Shown here: one piece after another, positions 13,561-20,305 of the stretch
Position numbering within the stretch: position 1 is the stretch's first letter
Layout: the number at the start of each line of letters is the position of its first letter
NCBI GenBank assembly: GCA_947505025.1
Contig: CANNIJ010000012.1
Span: 1 to 20,305 of the forward strand
DNA length: 20,305 nucleotides
Direction of reading: 5' to 3'
Source: Legionellaceae bacterium
GTDB lineage: Bacteria > Pseudomonadota > Gammaproteobacteria > Legionellales > Legionellaceae
Made by a program: the position numbers and the translations under genes
Notes under the pieces: generated by a model
Database searches by the model: none
Told to the model about the DNA's origin: nothing
The model's input: the letters and a program-made list of their open reading frames with translations, nothing else

Positions 13561-15012
13561 TCAACCGGGCTGGAGTCTGTTTGCTTGCTGATAAGCTGGA
13601 CTAGTTGCCAGCAATTCGTCCAAATTATCTATAGAGTTAGCTATTAAACCTAAGCGCCCATCTCTTACCGCACGTAGTTCATCCTGGGTCCAATAGCCAA
13701 CCGGATTACCATTGAGTCTTTCAATTAACTTGTTTGCTGCATTAACTTTGGTTTCTCGAGACTTAATGTTTAGATAATCAGTGCTTTCCTCAAGAAGCCC
13801 CATATTTTTAGCAATAGAGCTGATACAATCACTAACCCAAAAAGACAAGGTTTTAAGATATAGAAAATCCCAATGAAATCCCCATTCGTCTTTTCTTTGT
13901 TTTACATAATCGCTTAATTGGTTTTCTATATTATTAGTTTGACCTTGAACTTGATCTTGAGCTCTAAGCAGAGGAGATTCTTCATTATCAGCCTGATTTG
14001 AGTCTGTTACTGGTATACCGTTAATACGATTTAATAAGCTGTCTAATTCACTAGTATAACGCCGTAAATGTAATGTCACCGGATTGACTCCCATGAATGT
14101 TTGGGCTCTTTGAACGAGTGTTGGACTGTCACCAGTTGTCCTACTCCGTAGGACGTCGATAATCTGATCACGATTAAATGTAGAATTCGCCTCTAACGTA
14201 GTTATGATCTGATCAATAACCCGAGTGACATCGGTTTCACCGTGGTTTACAAGTATAAGCGTCTTTTTCTTTTCTTTTAAAAAATTTAATGTGATAGCTA
14301 TATCTGCACTAATTTTGGTGAGTGGACCATCTTTCGTAAATGTGTTGTATGGCGCCCTCATGTCGTCCAGATCCGTGACTAAATTAACGATTATTGCTTT
14401 TGTCCGATCAAAATTTCTGAATGTATTATCTAGCTTCTTGTCTTGATCTGTTTTACGCACACTACTGCGCTTAGTGTTTAAGTATTGATGGTACTCTTTG
14501 CTTTCTTGGGTTCCATAAAAATATCCATTGACTTGACCTATGGTTCCTCCAGTTATTGTTCCTGGAGCTGTTGTGACCTCGACCCCACCGCCAATCAGTT
14601 TGCCATCAGGGTGTGCTACTGCATGAATGTGTATATGTTTAAATCCATTCTTAACCATTTCACTTGCAAATTGCTGGGCTAATGATGGGGCGCCCATGCC
14701 TGCTTCACACGAAATCAGAAAAATATCGGTAATATTTTCTGGTTGAGAAAACATTGCTCGGAAATCTTTGGCTAGTTCTTTAGGGGATTTATCTCCGATT
14801 GTTGATGGTGGTCTTCCTGTATCAGTATGAGCTAGCAATATTAGCTCATTTGGTGCAGTAGTTTTCTTGCCATTTTTGAAAAGTCCTGATTTTGGTTGCA
14901 GAAATTGTTGGATATTACTATTACTTGCTTTAGCCATGGCCTGGGCTGATATTGCCTCTTCACTTCGGCTTGGATCCTTGTCTTCAGTAATATAATAAAT
15001 AGGGATAGCCAT
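13561..15012 (-). CDS. Unknown 483-residue protein, possible caspase-fold (clan CD-like) cysteine peptidase or effector
   Basis: I do not recognise a named family. Residues 55-150 read like a caspase/C80-type fold. A hydrophobic strand ends in His (NELILLAH, His62), followed by TDTG. A helix (SPKELAKDFRAMF) comes next, then a second strand ending in Cys (TDIFLISCEAG, Cys102), a helix (LAQQFASEM) and a third strand (FKHIHIHAVAHPDG). That His ... Cys order is the dyad layout of clan CD. A Gly/Thr-rich stretch follows (141-168). The middle (205-330) is alpha/beta, with LILVNHGETDVTR at 252-264. The 340-365 segment is polar and rich in Gln and Asn. The C terminus is helical. There is no signal peptide or membrane helix. 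The ATG at 15012 has only a weak GGAC upstream. It stands alone in AT-rich flanks. The peptidase and effector roles are inference. Confidence 0.7.
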   Translation of the reverse strand: MAIPIYYITEDKDPSRSEEAISAQAMAKASNSNIQQFLQPKSGLFKNGKKTTAPNELILLAHTDTGRPPSTIGDKSPKELAKDFRAMFSQPENITDIFLISCEAGMGAPSLAQQFASEMVKNGFKHIHIHAVAHPDGKLIGGGVEVTTAPGTITGGTIGQVNGYFYGTQESKEYHQYLNTKRSSVRKTDQDKKLDNTFRNFDRTKAIIVNLVTDLDDMRAPYNTFTKDGPLTKISADIAITLNFLKEKKKTLILVNHGETDVTRVIDQIITTLEANSTFNRDQIIDVLRSRTTGDSPTLVQRAQTFMGVNPVTLHLRRYTSELDSLLNRINGIPVTDSNQADNEESPLLRAQDQVQGQTNNIENQLSDYVKQRKDEWGFHWDFLYLKTLSFWVSDCISSIAKNMGLLEESTDYLNIKSRETKVNAANKLIERLNGNPVGYWTQDELRAVRDGRLGLIANSIDNLDELLATSPAYQQANRLQPG

Positions 15013-15432
15013 TATATTTGTCCATATGATATCTTTATGTGTTAATTATAGACGAAAAAAAATTATTGGATTTTAATTTTTTTGTTTGCGAATTGCATCA
15101 TAAAGAATGTTACTGAAAAGAGAAAAATTCCAGGTCGTTGCATTATAGATTGATCAAATTATAAGTCGACAGCCGTGCTCTTATGTTGTATTGCTCCTGA
15201 TTTTTCTAAAATACTATGTGATAATTCTATGTGTTTCATGTTGTCCTTGACCTATACGTTCTTGAGAAAAACATATTTGATCATGAGGTATAATGAAACA
15301 CAACTTTTTTTATGCTTGTTTTTTTACACACAAAACCCCTTATTGTATCTTACACTTACCTACATTAACCATTTTAAACCGAAGTATAAGCCTTGAAGAC
15401 CAAAGCTACCGCTTACTACATCACCTCCAGTT
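15013..15432. other. AT-rich intergenic region without a recognisable gene
   Basis: These 420 bases separate the unknown 483-residue gene from the aminotransferase gene, both on the minus strand. I see homopolymer A and T runs (for example around 15055-15080 and 15305-15325). A minus-strand TATAAT (15050-15045) could be the -10 of the 483-residue gene, though no matching -35 is seen. A plus-strand TATAAT (15289-15294) leads into no credible ORF. Short ORFs here have no ribosome binding site or protein-like composition. A weak stem, AGCTTTG/CAAGGCT on the minus strand (about 15389-15407), follows the aminotransferase gene but lacks a T run. Confidence 0.5.
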
Positions 15433-16617
15433 CTATGTTTGCTCAGCAAATGCCTGTAATCGATCCATAGCTTGGTTTAATGTTTCTTGACTTGCAGCAA
15501 ATGAAATTCTAATCGAGCCCTCAGTTCCAAATGCTGATCCAGGAACCAATGCTACACCCGCGTCTTGTAATAATTTCTCTGAAAACTCCAGATCATTGGC
15601 AAATCCACGCCGCTCAATGATTGCTTGTACATTAGGAAATACGTAAAAAGTTCCATCGGCAGGAATTACCTCAATTCCATCAATTGCACGTAATCGTTGC
15701 ACTACATAATTATGACGATCATGAAAAGCCGCGGACATAGTTCGAATACTATCGTAGCCTCCATTTAGAGCCGCTACAGCAGCTTTTTGTGCAATCGAGC
15801 ATGGATTGGAAGTAGATTGAGATTGAATTGTTTTCATTGAGTTAATTAATGCATTAGGCCCACCGGCATAACCAATCCGCCAGCCAGTCATAGCATATGC
15901 TTTGGATACTCCATTCAACACAATAGTGCGGTCGTATAACTCAGGACATACATTTAAGATATTTACAAATGAACCTGACCATAAGATATGTTCATACATA
16001 TCATCGGTTGCCACTAATACATGTGGATGTCTTAATAAAACATCGGCTAAAGAACGTAATTCATCTGCTGTATATGCTACCCCAGAAGGGTTAGATGGAC
16101 TATTAATAAAGATTAATTTGGTTTTTAATGTTATCGCACGCTCTAATTGTTCCGCTGTAATTTTATAGCTTTGTGCAGGAGTGCTCGAAATAATAACCGG
16201 GATACCGTCGGCTAATAACACCATGTCTGGATATGATACCCAATAAGGCGCAAGGATCACGACTTCATCGCCTGGATTTAATAATGCTTGGCATAAGTTG
16301 TAACAACTTTGTTTGCCGCCAACCGAAACCAATATTTGATTTAATGCATAATCTAAACCATTATCACGCTTAAACTTAGCTTGAATCGCCAGCTTCAAGT
16401 CAGGAATACCATCAACTGCAGTATATTTTGTAAATCCAGCATTGATCGCCGCAATGGCCGCATCTTTAATATATTGAGGCGTATCAAAATCAGGTTCTCC
16501 AGCACCTAAATTAATGATGTCTTTACCTGCCGCACGTAACTTTGCTGCATTTTCTGCCACAACTAGTGTCGGCGATGCTTTGACTTGCTTGACTCGTTCA
16601 GATACGCGAATAATCAT
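15433..16617 (-). CDS. aspC: Class I pyridoxal-phosphate aminotransferase, probable aspartate aminotransferase (subgroup Ib)
   Basis: A PLP enzyme that moves an amino group between aspartate (possibly also prephenate or other amino acids) and 2-oxoglutarate. It has 394 residues. Seen: GAGEPDFDTP (38-47) binding the substrate, NPSG with Asn176, Asp205 and Tyr208 (DDMYEH) contacting PLP, the Schiff-base Lys239 in SKAYAMTGWRIGY, and Arg370 in IRISFA binding the alpha-carboxylate. The pattern matches subgroup Ib (Thermus and Rhizobium AspB type) rather than E. coli AspC, so the symbol is by function. The ATG at 16617 has AGGAG about eight bases upstream, and a good promoter lies at 16709-16681. 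Exact substrate preference cannot be read from sequence. Confidence 0.88.
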   Translation of the reverse strand: MIIRVSERVKQVKASPTLVVAENAAKLRAAGKDIINLGAGEPDFDTPQYIKDAAIAAINAGFTKYTAVDGIPDLKLAIQAKFKRDNGLDYALNQILVSVGGKQSCYNLCQALLNPGDEVVILAPYWVSYPDMVLLADGIPVIISSTPAQSYKITAEQLERAITLKTKLIFINSPSNPSGVAYTADELRSLADVLLRHPHVLVATDDMYEHILWSGSFVNILNVCPELYDRTIVLNGVSKAYAMTGWRIGYAGGPNALINSMKTIQSQSTSNPCSIAQKAAVAALNGGYDSIRTMSAAFHDRHNYVVQRLRAIDGIEVIPADGTFYVFPNVQAIIERRGFANDLEFSEKLLQDAGVALVPGSAFGTEGSIRISFAASQETLNQAMDRLQAFAEQT

Positions 16618-16680
16618 CGATTAGACTCCTGCATGTTTTTATCTTAAAAACCAAAGGTATTCTGGGTTGATTGAGCCCTT

Positions 16681-16709
16681 ATTGTCTTGAAATACTGGCT
16701 CGATGTCAA
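16681..16709 (-). promoter_or_regulatory. Candidate sigma70 promoter of the aminotransferase gene
   Basis: On the minus strand a perfect TTGACA (16709-16704) is followed by a 17-base spacer and GACAAT (16686-16681, four of six). It lies in the 118-base gap after the MscS-type gene. The predicted start near 16674 leaves a leader of about 57 bases. Confidence 0.55.
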
Positions 16710-16735
16710 AATTCTGGGGGATTTTTTCTGGCCTA

Positions 16736-19186
16736 TTAAGACTCTCCAAAACTCATCTTTATATTATTTGCCGCAAATGTTTCTTCTATTTCAAAGATTA
16801 ATGCACTGATAATTAATTTTTTTTTCTCTATATTGATAATCACAACAGATAAGTCTAGGCCATGGTAATTAAATAAAACTTGTGGCGACTCTACCCCTAA
16901 GAGTTTGATGTTATTATTTTTTTCGCCGATGCTCAATAATAATTCACGGGCTAAATGGGCATCGGATAAGTCATCCAATATTACATGTAACGTTATACGA
17001 GATAATTTATTAGCCTTATAGGTTAAGTTAACAACGGCAGTTTTGGTAAATACAGCGTTAGGAATGAAGATATCTGATTTTTTCGAGGTGATCAAGTGCG
17101 TGGACAGGGCACCTATATTGATAACTATGCCGTCAGCAACTAGTTCGCGGTAACTGCCGACTATTATGTGGTCACCGGTAGCAAACGGTTTGTTGACTAA
17201 TAATAACCACCCACTAATTAAGTCAGTGGCGAAACTCTGAAATCCAAAGCCAATGCCGAATGACAAAGCTCCGGCTATGACAACAAATGATCTAAGATTT
17301 ACATGATTAATATCTAAAAAGATTAAGAGTCCACAGGCAAGAAATACAAAACTTAAAACAGATATAACTTTTTTTTGTGTATTTGGCGAATCAAAAGACA
17401 TTCTCTTTAATACTACAAAAGATATAAAGATCCGGCCGAAAAAAATCCATAGAGAAAAAATGCACATAGATCTTAAGACTGATAATGGATAAACTATAAT
17501 TCCCAGAAGATTATACCCATCATTGCTGTAGACAAATAAATCTCGCAGCATAAATCTTACAGATAATAGATGCCATATATAAATAAGAGCAATCACTGAA
17601 ACTGCGATTAGCGTTATATATAGAACTAACATTAAAATATATAGCTCGACCAGCTTATGTTCTGACTTCACCCCAATAATAGCTCGTAAGCGTATAGAAA
17701 GCGTTTGATTTGGTTCACTCAGATTGATATAAAGATCATGTAAAAACTTAAAAGTATCAACCAGCAAACTAATGATTATCCATGAGGCCACAAGATTTAA
17801 AATTAGCATTATAGCAATCACATGATAGCCACAAAAACCTAAAAAGATGAGAGTAATATAACCACCTATCATTGTATTCTTTAGCTGTCTGCTCCAATGT
17901 ATGGTTGATTCAACAACAAAAATAATCCATAAAATCCTTAGCAAGATTGCATTGATTACCACCGGGGCAAAACTTCCAATTAACCAAATAACTTGTAGAT
18001 TACTCCGCACTATTTCCAAAAAAAATTTAAGCAGAGTAAAGCTCAATAATGTAACAATTAGCACGCAAAGATACTTATATATTTGTTGCGCCTTGGCGGC
18101 TGAAAAGGCCAAAGCATCACGCATCAGTATGATGGCCGATAGTTTGGCTATAATTACTACATATACAACACTATAAACAAACGGACTATTAAAAAGCACA
18201 TGAGGAGCATGGTCAAATGACATTTGCCGAGAAATATTTACCATCAATACCGCAGATATGGGCAGCAAAATTGTTGCGCAAACATTGTAATAGTACATAA
18301 CGTTAGTTATATATATTTTTTCTAAATAGATTTGCAACAGCGCGGTTATAAAACATAGAGCCATAATACTGACGCATAAATAAGACAAAATTGTCAATAC
18401 GCTTGGAGTACCTAGTGGGTTCACAAACATATAACGTAACATGATATAAAATAAACACACAGGAATGACTATAAACACTAATTGCTGAGTTAATCCGTAC
18501 CATGGTTTGAATCTAATTGGAACAGTCTTCAGCCACACCGATCGCATGCCGGGCACCAAGTACGCTAGTGCAGCAACTAGCAACCATACAAGCAAGTACC
18601 ACAAACAGACTTTCCTTTGAAAATTATTCAGCTCCGACAAACCACTATGTTCATAAAAGATGTTAGCACTAATCATGCTAACACTATGTTTGATTACCGG
18701 CAGTTGTATTTTCCATACGGGCAAAACTCGATCAAAAAGATTAGTCTTGGGCATGGCGCGAATTATTTTCTGGGCAGCTTTCTGTTGTATTCTTAATGAT
18801 TGACTGAATAAACTACAATCTAATATACGCTGTTTATATTCATTTATGGTACCTAGTAATAAATGATAACTATAAGTATTATTAGACACATTTGAATCAG
18901 GCTGTGTATTTACAAGAAGTGAATTTAAACTTTTCAAAGAATCTTGTGCTTCAGCCACACACTGATTTGATTTTTCAACTAATGTCTCTAATTGTTCTGT
19001 GCTCTGGTATAGTTTTTGAGGTGTTGGAGCAGATTGGATTACTTGTGTGATTTGTTCTAAATGCTGATTTAAATGTTGAAAATAGGTGTCTGTGGTATCA
19101 GAGTATAGGCATGTAGACATCATACATATAGCTACAGATAAAAACCTGGCGACCATACTGTTACAGGTTGACTTTTGTTTGGACAC
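16736..19186 (-). CDS. Large MscS-family mechanosensitive channel (MscK/YbdG-type architecture)
   Basis: A stretch-activated channel of the inner membrane, expected to release solutes on hypo-osmotic shock. It has 816 residues, far longer than MscS (286). Seen: a signal-peptide-like stretch (12-29); a periplasmic, helix-rich part to about 185 with many Gln, Leu and Ser; about a dozen hydrophobic segments between 190 and 625; then the MscS core. Its pore helix is near 630-670 (ALSFGIGFGFQSFATDLISGW), followed by the beta domain with KPFATGDHIIVG and IFIPNAVF. The C-terminal alpha/beta part ends KMSFGES. The start is GTG at 19186, chosen because TAGGA precedes it by eight bases; the in-frame ATG eleven codons later has none. 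It differs from MscK in having a short periplasmic region. Confidence 0.85.
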   Translation of the reverse strand: MSKQKSTCNSMVARFLSVAICMMSTCLYSDTTDTYFQHLNQHLEQITQVIQSAPTPQKLYQSTEQLETLVEKSNQCVAEAQDSLKSLNSLLVNTQPDSNVSNNTYSYHLLLGTINEYKQRILDCSLFSQSLRIQQKAAQKIIRAMPKTNLFDRVLPVWKIQLPVIKHSVSMISANIFYEHSGLSELNNFQRKVCLWYLLVWLLVAALAYLVPGMRSVWLKTVPIRFKPWYGLTQQLVFIVIPVCLFYIMLRYMFVNPLGTPSVLTILSYLCVSIMALCFITALLQIYLEKIYITNVMYYYNVCATILLPISAVLMVNISRQMSFDHAPHVLFNSPFVYSVVYVVIIAKLSAIILMRDALAFSAAKAQQIYKYLCVLIVTLLSFTLLKFFLEIVRSNLQVIWLIGSFAPVVINAILLRILWIIFVVESTIHWSRQLKNTMIGGYITLIFLGFCGYHVIAIMLILNLVASWIIISLLVDTFKFLHDLYINLSEPNQTLSIRLRAIIGVKSEHKLVELYILMLVLYITLIAVSVIALIYIWHLLSVRFMLRDLFVYSNDGYNLLGIIVYPLSVLRSMCIFSLWIFFGRIFISFVVLKRMSFDSPNTQKKVISVLSFVFLACGLLIFLDINHVNLRSFVVIAGALSFGIGFGFQSFATDLISGWLLLVNKPFATGDHIIVGSYRELVADGIVINIGALSTHLITSKKSDIFIPNAVFTKTAVVNLTYKANKLSRITLHVILDDLSDAHLARELLLSIGEKNNNIKLLGVESPQVLFNYHGLDLSVVIINIEKKKLIISALIFEIEETFAANNIKMSFGES

Positions 19187-19320
19187 TACAATTATCCTAA
19201 ATGGATCTAAGTGAACGGTTTATTTAACAGGATACTAGAAATATCTGGATAAGGCCAATGAGAAATCTATAGTTAAATTCTGCTCTTAAATTCATCTCAA
19301 ATGATCATGGTAGTATAGAA

Positions 19321-20305
19321 TTATTCTCCAAACAAATCATAGTCATCGCTATCTACGACAGTGATCTCCATGCGTTCACCAACCTGTCGCTTTGGATCCG
19401 GTGGCAGGTAGACCAGGCCGTCGATTTCAGGTGCATCACTCATACTACGTGCAATTATTTCTTTATCTGACACACTGTCAATTAGTACCTCTTGTCGTGA
19501 TCCAATTTTAGCTTTCAACTTATTACGGCTAATCTCAGCCTGGCATTGCATAAAACGATGCCAGCGCTCTTCTTTGATATGATCAGGAATTGGATTGGCT
19601 AAGTCATTAGCTTTGGCACCGGATACGGGTGAATATTGAAAGCAGCCCACACGATCTAATTGTGCGGTTTTTAAGAAAGCGAGTAATTCATCGAACTCAG
19701 CGTCAGTTTCACCGGGGAATCCAACGATAAAAGTTGACCTTAAGGTAATATCCGGGCAAATGTCGCGCCAACGGGTGATGCGTTCCAGGGTGTTTTCGCT
19801 GCTTGCGGGGCGCTTCATGGCTTTTAATACCCGCGTGCTGGCATGTTGCAATGGTATGTCAAGATACGGCAAAATAAGTTTGTCGCGCATTAACGGGATA
19901 ATATCATCCACATGCGGATACGGGTAAACATAATGCAAGCGTACCCAAATATCTAGTTTACCCAATTGCTCACATAAATCATAAAAGCGTGTTTTAATAG
20001 TTTGTCTGTCCCATTCTACCGGCAGATATTTAGTATCAATTCCATAGGCACTAGTGTCTTGAGAAATAACCAATAATTCTTGCACGCCTGCATCTTTTAG
20101 TTTTAGTGCTTCACTGAGCACTTGCGTGATAGGGTAGCTTTGTAATTTGCCTCGCATGGTCGGGATAATACAAAAAGTACACTTTTGATTACAACCCTCA
20201 GAGATTTTCAAGTATGCATAATGCCGTGGGGTAAGTTTTATTCCTTGCGGAGGTATCAGTTGCGTAAACGGATCAGTTGGCGGTGGCAAGTGATCATGCA
20301 CCGCG
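19321..20305 (-). CDS. rimO: Ribosomal protein S12 methylthiotransferase, 3' part (gene runs off the right edge)
   Basis: RimO is a radical-SAM enzyme that adds a methylthio group to the conserved Asp of ribosomal protein S12 (Asp89 in E. coli). The frame stays open to the window edge and the N-terminal UPF0004 domain (roughly 110-120 residues) is missing; a GTG at 20301 is internal, not the start. Counting from that GTG, the radical-SAM cluster motif is C-x3-C-x2-C with Cys37, Cys41 and Cys44 (EGCNQKCTFC), followed by IIPTMRG. Further motifs are QDTSAYG, PYLDIPLQHAS and TFIVGFPGET. A TRAM domain fills the last ~65 residues and ends DDYDLFGE. PTMRG with this C terminus separates it from MiaB. 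A 134-base gap leads to the MscS-type gene. Confidence 0.95.
   Translation of the reverse strand, partial: AVHDHLPPPTDPFTQLIPPQGIKLTPRHYAYLKISEGCNQKCTFCIIPTMRGKLQSYPITQVLSEALKLKDAGVQELLVISQDTSAYGIDTKYLPVEWDRQTIKTRFYDLCEQLGKLDIWVRLHYVYPYPHVDDIIPLMRDKLILPYLDIPLQHASTRVLKAMKRPASSENTLERITRWRDICPDITLRSTFIVGFPGETDAEFDELLAFLKTAQLDRVGCFQYSPVSGAKANDLANPIPDHIKEERWHRFMQCQAEISRNKLKAKIGSRQEVLIDSVSDKEIIARSMSDAPEIDGLVYLPPDPKRQVGERMEITVVDSDDYDLFGE

Noticed and set aside
15389..15407. Possible terminator of the aminotransferase gene
   Set aside because: A seven-pair stem with a wobble pair and no following T run.
15175..15490. Plus-strand ORFs in the AT-rich intergenic region
   Set aside because: Unusual composition rich in Cys, Phe and Tyr, no ribosome binding sites, and one runs into the aminotransferase gene antisense.

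Overview
The window looks like the chromosome of a gammaproteobacterium, most likely a Legionellales/Coxiella-type lineage. I infer this from protein resemblance (Rho, UbiD, class II fumarase, RsmE), from conserved neighbour pairs (trxA-rho and ubiD-fre), from a free-standing anchorless RnfB next to nth, and from an AT-leaning base composition with many TTA/ATT codons. The genus cannot be fixed from sequence alone. No rRNA, tRNA, CRISPR array, insertion sequence or integrase was seen.

Layout: (1) 1-696, 5' part of fumC on the minus strand, divergent from rsmE (770-1498) with two interleaved promoters. (2) trxA (1537-1863), then a ~240-base leader rich in inverted repeats, then rho (2103-3365), ubiD (3372-4841), a Fre-like flavin reductase (4838-5524) and a 63-residue two-helix membrane protein (5528-5719), tightly packed on the plus strand. 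(3) A SPOR-type lipoprotein and map on the minus strand, then queC (plus), meeting ubiX (minus) with overlapping stop codons. (4) 8389-8684, a small unknown gene on the minus strand broken by a one-base frameshift at a C run, with a divergent control region shared with metG. (5) metG-rnfB-nth (8831-11689), then a YadGH-type ABC-2 exporter pair (11774-13464). (6) 13561-15012, a lone AT-rich unknown gene on the minus strand, then 420 bases without a gene. (7) A class I aminotransferase, a large MscS-family channel and the 3' part of rimO, all on the minus strand.

How the genes connect: ubiX, ubiD and the flavin reductase form a plausible unit for ubiquinone synthesis. UbiX needs reduced FMN to make prenyl-FMN, UbiD uses prenyl-FMN for the decarboxylation, and a Fre-type enzyme can supply reduced flavin. 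RsmE, RimO, QueC, MetG and Map are translation-related, and RnfB, Nth and RimO all carry Fe-S clusters.

The strongest candidate for something undescribed is the 483-residue protein at 13561-15012. Its N-terminal third shows a strand-His ... strand-Cys arrangement (His62, Cys102) like clan CD (caspase-fold) cysteine peptidases. It has no signal peptide or membrane segment and sits alone in AT-rich flanks, which fits a secreted effector or toxin-like protein. This is inference from pattern only. The rest of the window is mainly conserved housekeeping content.
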